Shown here: piece after piece, positions 39,857 through 48,968 of the stretch
Numbering within the stretch: the first letter of the stretch is position 1
How the letters are laid out: each line of letters starts with the position of its first letter
Assembly (NCBI RefSeq): GCF_013343295.1
Contig: NZ_CP049074.1
Span: 601,501 to 665,500 of the forward strand
DNA from: Metallosphaera tengchongensis
GTDB lineage: Archaea; Thermoproteota; Thermoprotei_A; Sulfolobales; Sulfolobaceae
DNA length: 64,000 nucleotides
Direction: 5' to 3'
Program-made: the position numbers and the translations under genes
The notes under the pieces: model-generated
Database searches by the model: none
What the model was told of the DNA's origin: nothing
Seen by the model: the letters and a program-made list of their open reading frames with translations, nothing else

Positions 39857-40133
39857 CCTCTCCTCCCTCAGTATCTAAACTTCCTTGTACCTCTCCTTCC
39901 TTTATTATATATTTTCCTACTCCTAACCTAAGATAATGTTTCATGACGGTCGATATTTTGCCTGCAGCCCTTATTGGGATGCAGTCAGTCTCAACTTCCT
40001 CCTCAGTGTCCAACTTAGCAACGACCTTAGCCATGGTTTTCGTGGGGTTGCAGAACTCAACGTTGACGCTCTTTACCCTTCCCAGAAACACCAGGTTTTC
40101 CATGTCCCTGCCCTTCATGTTAATTCTCGTCAT
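39840..40133 (-). CDS. Conserved hypothetical protein, 97 aa
   Basis: A 97-residue alpha/beta protein (MTRINMKGRDMENLVFLGRV) with two cysteines, FCNP and TDCIPIR, and no identified domain. Its ATG overlaps the pyrD stop by 4 nt, indicating translational coupling with the pyr operon. A nucleotide-related function is only an inference from position. Confidence 0.6.
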   Translation of the reverse strand: MTRINMKGRDMENLVFLGRVKSVNVEFCNPTKTMAKVVAKLDTEEEVETDCIPIRAAGKISTVMKHYLRLGVGKYIIKEGEVQGSLDTEGGEDETQN

Positions 40134-41008
40134 TTTCTCACTGCCATTCCTATAACATCTGAAAGATTTATTCCCTTCTCTTCCATAAAGGCTGTTAGAC
40201 CTACTCTAAGTTCATTCAGGACTTCAAACCCTCTCTCCAATATGGCTGATCCAACCCCTACTGCGGTCGCCCCAGCCAAAAAGAGTTCCATGGCATCCTC
40301 CCAAGAGAAAACCCCTCCAGTCCCAATAATCTGCGCAGAGTACTCCGAGTAAACCTCCCCTATAACTCTCACAGCCAAGGGATGGATGCACCTTCCTGAT
40401 ACCCCTCCAGTCCCGTAGGAGAGTACAGGTTTCCCTGCATCTACGTCCAGTTTCATTCCCTTTACTGTGTTGATTAGAGTCAAACCGTCCGCGCCTCCCT
40501 CCAGTGCTTTCCCCGCAAGGTCTACAACGTTGTCCCAAGGTCCTAACTTAACGAATATCGGCTTACGAACCTTACCTTTCACTTCCTTAACTATCTCCCT
40601 AACGAACTTGGCAGTATCCGCCCCGTATCCTCTCCTGTTGGGACTGCTGAGGTTTATTTCAATTAAGGATGCCTTACCCTCACCGATTATCGCTGTTTCA
40701 ACGATCTCCTCTAGGGAGGATCCCCCGACACTCACGAAAAGGTTGCACGGAACCTCCATGGACCCCATTACCTTAATCCCAGGGTTTCCCAGTCCTATGG
40801 CGTTTAAGAAACAACCGTCCGATATCTTCACTAACGTTGGAGGCTTGTGCGGTTCAAGGGGGTTTAACGTGAAGGTCTTGGTGGTAATGGCTGAGGGGGA
40901 GAATTCTTGGCATACCCTTGCCATGTACTCAGGCACATCAGGAACGATACCAGATGCTATTACGAAAGGGTCTCTTAGCTCAATTCCGGATAGCCTTATC
41001 GAATACAT
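40130..41008 (-). CDS. pyrD: Dihydroorotate dehydrogenase
   Basis: FMN-dependent TIM-barrel enzyme (EC 1.3.-.-), 292 codons, class 1 type. FMN and substrate motifs include NAIGLGNPG, EINLSSPNRRGYG (with the active-site loop), VKLGPWDN and the phosphate loops TGGVSGR and GTGGVFSWED. The class 1B partner PyrK lies in the same operon. It overlaps pyrC by 29 nt. Confidence 0.94.
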   Translation of the reverse strand: MYSIRLSGIELRDPFVIASGIVPDVPEYMARVCQEFSPSAITTKTFTLNPLEPHKPPTLVKISDGCFLNAIGLGNPGIKVMGSMEVPCNLFVSVGGSSLEEIVETAIIGEGKASLIEINLSSPNRRGYGADTAKFVREIVKEVKGKVRKPIFVKLGPWDNVVDLAGKALEGGADGLTLINTVKGMKLDVDAGKPVLSYGTGGVSGRCIHPLAVRVIGEVYSEYSAQIIGTGGVFSWEDAMELFLAGATAVGVGSAILERGFEVLNELRVGLTAFMEEKGINLSDVIGMAVRK

Positions 41009-42131
41009 TGGATCCCCTCACAGGATACACATCCCCATCTAGGTACGCTACCTTCCCCTCAACTATGGTAGAGAATATCGCGGCATCTAGGGGAAAACCG
41101 TCTAAGGGAGTATGGATCACCTTACTAAACTTTGTGGAGTACCTCCACCTTTCTTTCCTAATGATAACCAAGTTAGCCAGTTTCCCTATGGCAAATTCGC
41201 CGGAATCTATTCCCAAGATCTTACTGGGATTTTCTGTAGTGAGTTCCACAGCCCTGCTCAAGGTTAAAACGCCCCTAAAAGCTAAAGTGTAAATGAATGG
41301 TATATTGAATGAAACTCCAGCAATCCCTGGTGGACACAATTCGTAGGGCAGCTCCTTCTCCCTGGAGGAGTGGGGTGCGTGATCGCTGGCCACCGCATCG
41401 ACCTCAAAGAGCGCTGAAATTAGTCTCCTCCTCTCAGTGGTATCTCTAATCGGCGGGTTAACCTTAGTTAGACAGTCCCTCTCCTCCACAAGGAGGTGAT
41501 GCATGGTTAAGTCTGTAGTAAAATGATGACCCTTGGCAATCCTAACAGTTTCTAGGTTAGTGGAGTGAGTTACGTGGAAGTTTCCTTTAACGAGATAGAT
41601 GGAAGCCAGCTCTTGCCACAACCTCCTATTTCCCCTTCCAGGTCTTAAGGACATGGGTATCTCAGGGTGCAGTACCTTCAACTTGTTTGAGCCTAGCACA
41701 TTGCTAATTTCCTCCCTCTCTAGGTCTTCAGGGAAGACCTTGTAACCAGCTATGGGCATGTCATCCACCTTATCTGAAGTTACACCAGAATATATCCCGT
41801 AGTCTGTTCTAGAATAATTGGAAAGCTCCACGAGTCTCATGTCAATCGTAGAGCGGGAGTTAATAACAGGTAAGGTGTTGGGCATATCGACCACTACGCC
41901 TACCCCTCCATATACTGCCTCTGAGGTGGCTGTAGCTACCGTCTCCTTATACGAGAGCTCGAGCCCCCTCAGATGTACGTGCATGTCTACGCCAGCAGGC
42001 ATTATGATTGAGCCTTCAGGAAGCTTTAGGTCAGGTTTGCACTCTCTTTTCATTTGTCTTATTCTCCTATCGAATCCGATGCATCCCTCTACGAGCTCTC
42101 CGGACGAGTAAAGTTTACCCTTAAGCCACAA
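40980..42131 (-). CDS. pyrC: Dihydroorotase
   Basis: Zinc amidohydrolase closing the pyrimidine ring (EC 3.5.2.3), 383 codons. The first metal pair is DMHVHLRG (about residue 50) and later ligands are in HVTHSTNLETV and AVASDHAPHS. It overlaps the ends of both neighbours. GTG/ATG start choice near 42131 is not critical because the N-terminus [13 protein letters not shown] fits. Confidence 0.93.
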   Translation of the reverse strand: MWLKGKLYSSGELVEGCIGFDRRIRQMKRECKPDLKLPEGSIIMPAGVDMHVHLRGLELSYKETVATATSEAVYGGVGVVVDMPNTLPVINSRSTIDMRLVELSNYSRTDYGIYSGVTSDKVDDMPIAGYKVFPEDLEREEISNVLGSNKLKVLHPEIPMSLRPGRGNRRLWQELASIYLVKGNFHVTHSTNLETVRIAKGHHFTTDLTMHHLLVEERDCLTKVNPPIRDTTERRRLISALFEVDAVASDHAPHSSREKELPYELCPPGIAGVSFNIPFIYTLAFRGVLTLSRAVELTTENPSKILGIDSGEFAIGKLANLVIIRKERWRYSTKFSKVIHTPLDGFPLDAAIFSTIVEGKVAYLDGDVYPVRGSNVFDKAIRN

Positions 42132-42705
42132 TCTTCCTCAACTCCAGGAACGGACCGTCTACGCAAGCCAGGTTTCCATTAACTTGACACACGCCGCACA
42201 CACCCGCCATGCAGTTCATGTTGACCCACCTTACATAAACCATGGTACTCCTCGGAAGTTTATCGAGCATCTCCCTGGGAACCGAGGCTACGACTACATC
42301 CCACTTTACCCCTTCCCTATGGGGGAAATCGGCCCCGCAACTCCCCCAACACTCTAGCGAAGCTTCGAAGCCCTTCCTTTTTGCCTCCCTCAATGGGAAG
42401 AGAACGTCATGGAAAAGGTCTTCTGTGGCCACACCTAGGGTATTTCCCATGGGTATAGGTTTTCCGAAAGGTCCTTCAAGGACAACGTACCTGGAGGAAA
42501 GTATCCTCTTAAATAATTTTGGTGAGTCTACATACACTTCTATTGTGGAGTCATTATAGTCTGTAACCCCTAAGGGTATCTCCTTCTCCCCAGGGAGGAT
42601 GAGTGCTATAAACTGTCCGGGTAAAGGTCTTCTTCCTTGGAACGTGAAGACTATTCTATGGGACTTACCAACCTCACTGTACTCTACAACCTTCGACCTA
42701 ATCAT
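42121..42705 (-). CDS. pyrK: Dihydroorotate dehydrogenase electron-transfer subunit (PyrK-like)
   Basis: A 194-residue FAD/2Fe-2S-type reductase partner of PyrD. The N-terminal FAD-binding barrel ([14 protein letters not shown]) is followed by a reduced Rossmann part. The iron-sulfur loop is C-x4-C-x2-C...C ([17 protein letters not shown]) near the C-terminus. It is shorter than bacterial PyrK (about 260). It overlaps pyrI and pyrC. Confidence 0.85.
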   Translation of the reverse strand: MIRSKVVEYSEVGKSHRIVFTFQGRRPLPGQFIALILPGEKEIPLGVTDYNDSTIEVYVDSPKLFKRILSSRYVVLEGPFGKPIPMGNTLGVATEDLFHDVLFPLREAKRKGFEASLECWGSCGADFPHREGVKWDVVVASVPREMLDKLPRSTMVYVRWVNMNCMAGVCGVCQVNGNLACVDGPFLELRKIVA

Positions 42706-43187
42706 TGCAAGATCTGCCTCAGAACTTCCTCCTCTGTCAGCTTAGTTTCACAGTACTCACATACTAATGTTATTGGCTTCCTCCCTCTAGTTCTGAACTT
42801 GGTTACAGCTTCTGGATCATTGTTGGTTATGCAGGAAGGGTTAGTACATTTCAAAATACCCCTAACTACCTCAGGTATTTTCTGCGTCCTCTTCTCCACC
42901 ACCTCATAGTCACTTACAATGTTTATTGTAGCCTCGGGAGCAATCAGAGTTATCAGCTCTGCTTCCCTTTCCTCGATCTTCCTCTCTTCGATCTTAACTA
43001 TATCTTTTCTTCCTATCTTGGAGCTCTCTACGTTCATGACTAGAGCTATTCTGTGCCCTTCAACCCCCTTTATTCCCAATATCTTCAGTATAGCCAATGC
43101 CCTCCCCGCAGGGATATGGTCGATCACTGTCCCGTTCCTGATCTTGCTCACTATTAATCCGTCTTTCAATTCAATCACCTTCAACAA
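42702..43187 (-). CDS. pyrI: Aspartate carbamoyltransferase regulatory chain
   Basis: Nucleotide-binding regulatory subunit of ATCase, 161 codons. The allosteric domain begins [20 protein letters not shown]. The zinc domain has C-x4-C (CTNPSC) and C-x2-C (CEYC) near the C-terminus. It forms the holoenzyme with PyrB; feedback by CTP is expected. It overlaps pyrB by 17 nt. Confidence 0.96.
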   Translation of the reverse strand: MLKVIELKDGLIVSKIRNGTVIDHIPAGRALAILKILGIKGVEGHRIALVMNVESSKIGRKDIVKIEERKIEEREAELITLIAPEATINIVSDYEVVEKRTQKIPEVVRGILKCTNPSCITNNDPEAVTKFRTRGRKPITLVCEYCETKLTEEEVLRQILQ

Positions 43188-44067
43188 CCTCGTGAAGAAG
43201 CACAGATCTAAGTGGAGTTGCGTAAGATGCTTGAAGGAAGTATTTGGCTTGGGGCATCGAGTCTATCCTTCTGTCTATCTCAGACACCCTAGGAAGAGGG
43301 TGAAGGATTATGGCATCCTTCCGCATTCCTTCAACAGTCTTCACGTCGACCTTGTAACTCTCCTTGACCTTTTCATACTCGTCCTCGTCCAGGAACCTCT
43401 CCCTCTGAATCCTAGTGACGTAAAGGACGTCGATCTCTCCTATAACTTCCCTTATGTCCGAAACCTCCCTGTAGGGGTAGTTTAAGCCTTCTAGGATTTC
43501 TGATCTAACCCTTAATGGCTGCGGTGAAATCAAATAAACCATCTTAGGGTTGAAGAGCGTCAGAGCCTTTAACATGCTGTTTACAGTCCTTGCGTACCTT
43601 AAATCTCCAAAGAAGCCGAAGGTTAGTCCTTCTATACTCCCAAAAGTCTTGTAAACTGTGTAAATATCTATCATGGTCTGGGTAGGGTGTTCCCTCTTTC
43701 CATCCCCTGCGTTAATGACAGGTTTACTTGCGATTTCTGCTGCAAACTTAGCAGCACCATCGAACTTATGTCTCATGACTATGCAGTCTGAGTAGTTCTC
43801 CAGCATCCTGATGGTATCAGCCAAGTTTTCCCCTTTTGATACCGACAAGGACTCCTCGGAGGAGAAGCCCAGCACTTTAGCCCCGAGGGCTAGAGCGGCA
43901 CTTGAGAAGCTGAGGGCAGTCCTAGTGCTGGGTTCAAAGAACGCCATGGCTATTATCTTATTGTCCAATCTAGGCCTGAATTTTCCCTCTAAAAACTCAT
44001 CGGTGTGCTCAAAAATATCGAGAATGTAGTTTTTAGAGAAATCCAGGATTGAAATTACATCCCTCAC
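43171..44067 (-). CDS. pyrB: Aspartate carbamoyltransferase catalytic chain
   Basis: Transfers carbamoyl phosphate to aspartate (EC 2.1.3.2), 298 codons. The carbamoyl-phosphate site is [11 protein letters not shown] (about residue 46); [11 protein letters not shown] and [11 protein letters not shown] are further landmarks. The start is GTG at 44067 with a TATATAC-type box about 30-40 nt upstream. First gene of the leftward pyr operon. Confidence 0.96.
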   Translation of the reverse strand: MRDVISILDFSKNYILDIFEHTDEFLEGKFRPRLDNKIIAMAFFEPSTRTALSFSSAALALGAKVLGFSSEESLSVSKGENLADTIRMLENYSDCIVMRHKFDGAAKFAAEIASKPVINAGDGKREHPTQTMIDIYTVYKTFGSIEGLTFGFFGDLRYARTVNSMLKALTLFNPKMVYLISPQPLRVRSEILEGLNYPYREVSDIREVIGEIDVLYVTRIQRERFLDEDEYEKVKESYKVDVKTVEGMRKDAIILHPLPRVSEIDRRIDSMPQAKYFLQASYATPLRSVLLHEVVEGD

Positions 44068-44096
44068 TAAAAGCCCTTAAAACAATTGACGCTAAC

Positions 44097-44108
44097 TGTA
44101 TATAAACT
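44097..44108. promoter_or_regulatory. Bidirectional TATA element between pyrB and pyrE
   Basis: CTGTATATAAAC in the 65-nt divergent spacer reads as a TATA box on both strands. Its centre is about 30 nt before the pyrE ATG (44133) and about 35 nt before the pyrB GTG (44067). It is a plausible shared element allowing joint control. A CTTAAAAC box (44080-44087) is an alternative for pyrE. Confidence 0.45.
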
Positions 44109-44132
44109 CTTTTCTCCTTATTACTTGGGAAC

Positions 44133-44708
44133 ATGAATATAGGTGAAGTCCTTCTTAGGAGGAAGCTCCTGTTAATAGGAAGTTTCATACTAACCTCTGG
44201 TAAGACAAGCCCTTATTACATTGATCTAAGGAGGTTTCCAAGTTTTCCTGAGTTTTCAGATGTGGTGAGCGATGCCATAGAGAAGGTTAAGGGAGTCGAC
44301 TTCGACTTTGTGGTTGGAATAGCTACAGGAGGGGTACCTTTAGCCTCTTACTTAGCGTGTAGGTTAGGTAAACCCATGGGTTACGTAAGGGTGGAGAAGA
44401 AGGGACACGGTACTGATAAACTGGTTGAGGCAGAGGTGGCAGACAGAAAAGTGCTTTTGGTAGATGACGTGGCGACCACAGGAGGTTCACTGGAGAGAGC
44501 CATAATGGAAGTGAAGCGGAGTGGCGCCAAGTCTGTCCACGCACTGGTCATAGTTGATAGGGAGGAAGGATCGGCGGAGAGGCTTGAGAAGATAGGGGTC
44601 AAGTTGATGCCAGTGTATAGGATATCAGATATTCTAAGGTCAATTTCAGATAAACTAAGTGAGGGGGAGAAAGCCTTAATCCTTGACTACCTTGGTGGAA
44701 CCAAGTGA
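44133..44708 (+). CDS. pyrE: Orotate phosphoribosyltransferase
   Basis: Makes OMP from orotate and PRPP (EC 2.4.2.10), 191 codons. The PRPP-binding motif [13 protein letters not shown] is near residue 108 and the [15 protein letters not shown] region near residue 22 is typical. Divergent from pyrB; it overlaps pyrF by 4 nt. Confidence 0.96.
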   Translation: MNIGEVLLRRKLLLIGSFILTSGKTSPYYIDLRRFPSFPEFSDVVSDAIEKVKGVDFDFVVGIATGGVPLASYLACRLGKPMGYVRVEKKGHGTDKLVEAEVADRKVLLVDDVATTGGSLERAIMEVKRSGAKSVHALVIVDREEGSAERLEKIGVKLMPVYRISDILRSISDKLSEGEKALILDYLGGTK

Positions 44709-45355
44709 GGAGGATAATACTCTCCATCGATGAACCAATATCGAAGGAAAAACTAGTTGAGATGGAGGATGGGCTAGCAGCAGTTAAGGTCGGTTGGCCA
44801 CTGATCTTGAGTATAGGAGTGGATGGGGTCAATAAACTCTTGACGGGGTTAGGTCTTAAGAAGATCTTTGACTTAAAGTTGGCCGACATAGATAATACAA
44901 TGAACTTAATAGTAGAGAAATTGAAGCCAATGGCAGACGCTTTTATTGCACATTCCTTCATTGGAGTAAGGGGATCGTTGGGCTCCCTCAATCTCCAGGG
45001 GAGAGAGCTATATCTAGTTCTCTCTATGTCTCATCCTGGTTGGAATGAGAGCTTCTACCCATATCTTAGGGAGGTAGCCATGGAGGTGAACCCGGAGGGG
45101 TTAGTAGCTCCCGCAACTAGGCCTTCAGTTATCCGGAAGGTAAGGGAGGACTTCCCCACTAAGGTGGTCATATCTCCCGGAGTAGGTGCACAGGGAGCAG
45201 AGCCCGGCGATGCTATCTGCAGTGGAGCTGACTATGAAATAATGGGAAGGGCAATTTATCTATCCGAAAGACCAGTTGAAAAGTTGCGTGAAATAACTAA
45301 GAAAATGGAGGATAGGCTGTATGAGTGCAAAAGAGCAAAGGATAGACCAAGATGA
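44705..45355 (+). CDS. pyrF: Orotidine 5'-phosphate decarboxylase
   Basis: Final step of UMP synthesis (EC 4.1.1.23), 216 codons. The catalytic D-x-K-x-x-D is FDLKLADID (about residue 60), and the phosphate loop region [17 protein letters not shown] is near the end. GTG start overlapping the pyrE stop. The next gene begins 35 nt before its end. Confidence 0.95.
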   Translation: MRRIILSIDEPISKEKLVEMEDGLAAVKVGWPLILSIGVDGVNKLLTGLGLKKIFDLKLADIDNTMNLIVEKLKPMADAFIAHSFIGVRGSLGSLNLQGRELYLVLSMSHPGWNESFYPYLREVAMEVNPEGLVAPATRPSVIRKVREDFPTKVVISPGVGAQGAEPGDAICSGADYEIMGRAIYLSERPVEKLREITKKMEDRLYECKRAKDRPR

Positions 45356-45968
45356 GACATCGAGGAGACTGGCTCATCTTTACCAGCTTCTAATGAAAGC
45401 TGAGGAAACTTACGAGGAGACTGAGAGTATACCCACAACGGACTTTAAAGAGATATATACTGAGGACGGAGCGAATGGAACCAAGGTAGGAAGGGGCGAA
45501 CATCCATATCAGGTGATCTACGCTGAAATTGCTAGGGAGCACCTGAAGTTCCTAGGTAAAGTCTTCATGCCTTACGCCATGAGGACGATTAACGACGGTG
45601 TGGAGTTCATCTCCTTCACTTTGGACACAGGAGAGTACGTGATATTCCAGGGCGAGGAAAACAGGGTTTCCCTGCCCATGCCCTCTGGCGTCACATCCGC
45701 CCACACCCATCCTGGGGTGTGTTTGTTCTCAGGACAGGATCTAGAGACGGCCGACTTCCTGTTTATTAAGGGGTACGTAAGTGTAGGAGTAATGAACCCG
45801 GAGTGCGCCCTTTTAATTTATAGAGATGGGCCCTACACACTGGAGGATAGGGATGCCTTATTGAATCTCACCAAGAGAGTGAAGAGCTCCAAAAAGTTAA
45901 ATGACCTTGTGAACGCCTATCTCTCGTTTAAGACGGAGAACCTCAAGTTAATGCAACATAAGTTCTAG
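45321..45968 (+). CDS. JAMM/MPN-like metalloprotein, 215 aa
   Basis: The central stretch SAHTHPGVCLFSGQDLETAD (about residues 126-144) closely resembles the JAMM zinc-protease motif H-x-H-P...S-x-x-D, with one residue fewer between the second His and the Ser than in Rpn11-like enzymes. A preceding beta strand region (VEFISFTLDTGEYVIF) may supply the Glu. The N-terminal 80 residues are helical and unknown. The gene overlaps pyrF by 35 nt, so it is cotranscribed with pyrEF. Peptidase or deubiquitinase-like (SAMP/Urm) activity is inferred. Confidence 0.65.
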   Translation: MSAKEQRIDQDETSRRLAHLYQLLMKAEETYEETESIPTTDFKEIYTEDGANGTKVGRGEHPYQVIYAEIAREHLKFLGKVFMPYAMRTINDGVEFISFTLDTGEYVIFQGEENRVSLPMPSGVTSAHTHPGVCLFSGQDLETADFLFIKGYVSVGVMNPECALLIYRDGPYTLEDRDALLNLTKRVKSSKKLNDLVNAYLSFKTENLKLMQHKF

Positions 45969-46090
45969 GGAAAGGTTTGACCACACCTAGAACAGGTCTC
46001 TACAATTAGGTCTTGTTATATATAGTATTAGTAATATTACATAAGATCGTATAAACTTAACGGACTCACGGAAACTGTTAACTACTGCAT

Positions 46091-46177
46091 CTTGATCAAA
46101 TGAACGTGCCACAGAACTCTCGACAAATGGAAGCAGAGTAGAGCTTTGTATACTGTTCTACTTCATCAAATGAATGT
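46091..46177 (+). repeat. Pair of 17-nt near-identical direct repeats, 70 nt apart
   Basis: CTTGATCAAATGAACGT (46091-46107) and CTTCATCAAATGAATGT (46161-46177) match at 15 of 17 positions exactly 70 nt apart, with weaker similarity in the flanks (GACAAA in both). They lie in the 270-nt spacer before rfcS, which holds no gene. An AGTAGA...TCTACT stem of 6 bp lies between them. Confidence 0.45.
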
Positions 46178-46238
46178 TTCAAAGCGATGAGGGGACAAAC
46201 TGTTTTTATCCTCAGATATCTTTCATAAGGTGATTGTG

Positions 46239-47216
46239 ATGGATGAAGTTTTGTGGGCTGAAAAGTATAGGCCAAGGACTTTAGACGACATTGTAGATCA
46301 GAAGGACATTGTAGAAAGATTGAAGCGCTTTGTCAAGGAGAGAAACATGCCCCATCTCCTTTTCGCAGGTCCCCCTGGAACGGGTAAAACGACCTCAGCA
46401 TTGGCCCTAGTTCACGACTTATACGGGGAAAACTACGAGCAGTATTTCCTTGAACTTAACGCGAGCGACGAGAGGGGCATTGACGTTATCAGGAACAAAG
46501 TGAAGGAGTTTGCGAGGACGACTACACCGGCTGATGTACCTTTCAAGACAGTTCTTTTGGATGAAGCTGACAACATGACAGCAGACGCTCAGCAAGCGCT
46601 AAGGAGAACTATGGAACTTTACACTGAAACGACCAGGTTCATACTGGCTTGTAACTACCTGAGCAAGATCATTGATCCCATCCAGTCTAGGACAGCTCTC
46701 TTTAGGTTTTACCCTCTAAAGAAGGAAGACGTTGTTTCTAGGTTGGAGTATATATCCAAGACAGAAAAGACTGAGTATGACGTAAAGGGTTTGGAGACCA
46801 TATATGACGTAACCATGGGGGACATGAGGAAGTCAATAAACCTATTGCAGGCGGCCTCAGCTTATGGAAAAGTAACGCAGGAGGTAGTGTTCAAGGTCCT
46901 AGGTCTCGCCCAACCAAAGGAAGTTAGAGATATGATAAGGTTAGCCCTTCAAGGTAAATTCTCAGATGCAAGGTCGAAGCTACTCTCGCTAATAATTACT
47001 TACGGTTTGTCAGGTGAAGATATCGTGAAGCAAGTACATAGGGATATCTTCTCTAACGAGTACCAGATCCCTGAGGAGTTAAGGGTCTTAATGACCGATT
47101 ACATCGGGGAAGTAGAATTCAGGATAATTGAGGGGGCTGACGACGAGATCCAGCTATCTGCCATGTTGGCAAAGCTTTCGCTTTTAGGACAGAAGTACTT
47201 GGGCGAAAAGAGATGA
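46239..47216 (+). CDS. rfcS: Replication factor C small subunit
   Basis: Clamp-loader ATPase subunit, about 325 residues from the ATG at 46239 (MDEVLWAEKYRP); a GTG 9 nt upstream is also in frame. Walker A GPPGTGKT is near residue 45, Walker B LLDEADNM near residue 108, and the SRC motif is seen as IDPIQSRTALFRF. It loads the PCNA ring together with RfcL. It overlaps rfcL by 4 nt. Confidence 0.97.
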   Translation: MDEVLWAEKYRPRTLDDIVDQKDIVERLKRFVKERNMPHLLFAGPPGTGKTTSALALVHDLYGENYEQYFLELNASDERGIDVIRNKVKEFARTTTPADVPFKTVLLDEADNMTADAQQALRRTMELYTETTRFILACNYLSKIIDPIQSRTALFRFYPLKKEDVVSRLEYISKTEKTEYDVKGLETIYDVTMGDMRKSINLLQAASAYGKVTQEVVFKVLGLAQPKEVRDMIRLALQGKFSDARSKLLSLIITYGLSGEDIVKQVHRDIFSNEYQIPEELRVLMTDYIGEVEFRIIEGADDEIQLSAMLAKLSLLGQKYLGEKR

Positions 47217-48538
47217 TTCCTTGGGTAGCCAAATATAGACCCAAGACCTTGGACGAGGTTGAAAACCAGGAAGATGTAAAGGATCAGTTAAGATCCTGGA
47301 TTGAGGACTGGCTAAAGGGGTCATCAGAAGCCAAGGGAGTACTGCTGTATGGACCCCCTGGCACAGGAAAGACAACCCTTGCCTTAGCTTTGGCAAATTC
47401 TTACAACCTTGAGTTAGTAGAGACCAACGCCAGCGACACTAGAAACCTGACGTCCCTCAGGAACATAGTGGAGCGGGCATCAATTACAGGTTCCCTGTTT
47501 GGGTCAAGGGGAAAGTTAATATTTTTAGATGAGGTTGATGGCGTTCAGCCCAAGCAGGATTACGGAGCGATTCCGGCCATACTGGAGATACTTAAAAGCA
47601 GTAAGTATCCCATAATTATGGCAGCTAACGACCCCTGGAGCCCAAATTTGAGGGATTTGAGGAGCGCCGTGAGGATGATCGAGGTTAAGAAGTTAGGGAA
47701 GGTTCCAATGAGGAGGTTGCTCAAGAAGATTTGTAACTCGGAGAAAATAAAGTGTGAAGACGCAGCTATAGATGAAATTGTTGAAGCTTCTGACGGTGAT
47801 GCCAGATACGCCATAAACTTCTTGGAGGCAGTGGCAGAGGGATATAACATGGTAAGTAAGAGCCTTGTTGAGGAATTAGTTAAAAGGAAGGAGAGGGAGC
47901 TGGATCCCTTTGAGACCGTTAGGAGCGTCTTTTGGGCGAGATATGGGTGGCAGGCAAAGTTGGCTGTATCCAATTCTCAAGTGGATTACGAACTTTTAAT
48001 GAGATGGATATCTGAGAACATTCCAATACAATACGAAGAGTTGAACGACGTGTGGAGAGCCTACGATGCTCTGTCCAGAGCCTCCATTTTCCTGACCAGA
48101 GCGAAGCTCTCCAGCTGGGATATGCTGAGCTATACCTTTGACCTAATGGGACCAGGTGTTGCTTTGGCGGAAGTTGGCAAAAAAAGTCAGACGTGGAAGG
48201 CAAAGTGGAAAAAGTACCAATTCCCAACCATGGTACAGCAAATGTACAAGTCCAAGAGCTCTAGACAAGTTAGGGACAGTCTAATTCAGAAACTAGGGTT
48301 TCATCTCCACTCTTCAACAAAGAAGATCTTTAATGACGTTTATCCATTCTTTACTTTAATGGCTTCAGCGGATCAGAGCGATTTCGCCAAATCCCTAGAG
48401 CTATCACAAGAGGAGGTTAACTATTTGTCATCAAATAAGGGTGAAACTCACGAACGTCCAAGTGGACGCGAAGATGGCGAAAACAAGAGCTCGACAACTA
48501 GAAACACGCGTACTAGGTCAAGGAGATCTAGATCTTAA
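47213..48538 (+). CDS. rfcL: Replication factor C large subunit
   Basis: Large clamp-loader subunit, 441 codons. Walker A GPPGTGKT is near residue 48 and Walker B LIFLDEVDGV near residue 103. The arginine-finger region differs from RfcS, as is normal for the large subunit. The C-terminal 30 residues are an Arg/Ser-rich tail (STTRNTRTRSRRSRS), and no QxxLxxFF-type PCNA-interacting box was seen there. The end overlaps convergent moaC by 11 nt. Confidence 0.95.
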   Translation: MIPWVAKYRPKTLDEVENQEDVKDQLRSWIEDWLKGSSEAKGVLLYGPPGTGKTTLALALANSYNLELVETNASDTRNLTSLRNIVERASITGSLFGSRGKLIFLDEVDGVQPKQDYGAIPAILEILKSSKYPIIMAANDPWSPNLRDLRSAVRMIEVKKLGKVPMRRLLKKICNSEKIKCEDAAIDEIVEASDGDARYAINFLEAVAEGYNMVSKSLVEELVKRKERELDPFETVRSVFWARYGWQAKLAVSNSQVDYELLMRWISENIPIQYEELNDVWRAYDALSRASIFLTRAKLSSWDMLSYTFDLMGPGVALAEVGKKSQTWKAKWKKYQFPTMVQQMYKSKSSRQVRDSLIQKLGFHLHSSTKKIFNDVYPFFTLMASADQSDFAKSLELSQEEVNYLSSNKGETHERPSGREDGENKSSTTRNTRTRSRRSRS

Positions 48539-48968
48539 TCTTGCTCACTACTCTAATGTTTTCTATGGAGGTCTCTGGGTATTGACCTTGGTCATTCTTC
48601 TCATATTTCTTCACCATATCCCATACGGTTAAGAGAGCTACAGAGGCAGCTGTAAGAGCCTCCATCTCCACCCCAGTCTTATAGTGGGCCATTACTCTGC
48701 TAGTCACCCTAATACCGTTTGTCTCCAAAGACACGTCCACGTCCACCTTTTCCAAGGGTATTGGGTGGCAGAGAGGGAGTAGGTCTGGGGTTCTTTTGGC
48801 CGCAAGAATTCCAGCGGTTTTGGCTACCGTAATGACGTCCCCCTTCTCTACTTTTCCGTCCCTTATCAGCTCCACTGTACTGGGCCTTAATCTTATGAAA
48901 CCCTCAGCGACAGCCTCCCTCAGGGATACCCCCTTACCTGATATATCGACCATTTTAGCTTCTGTCAA
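48528..48968 (-). CDS. moaC: Cyclic pyranopterin monophosphate synthase MoaC
   Basis: Second enzyme of molybdopterin synthesis (EC 4.6.1.17), 146 codons. Signature motifs are DLLPLCHPIPLEKVDV and the VEMEALTAASVALLTVWDMVKKYEK helix. Start TTG 48968 (MTEAKMVDISGKG) overlaps the wHTH gene by 4 nt; an ATG 15 nt inside is also possible. It forms a short run cdc6-wHTH-moaC. Confidence 0.95.
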   Translation of the reverse strand: MTEAKMVDISGKGVSLREAVAEGFIRLRPSTVELIRDGKVEKGDVITVAKTAGILAAKRTPDLLPLCHPIPLEKVDVDVSLETNGIRVTSRVMAHYKTGVEMEALTAASVALLTVWDMVKKYEKNDQGQYPETSIENIRVVSKIKI

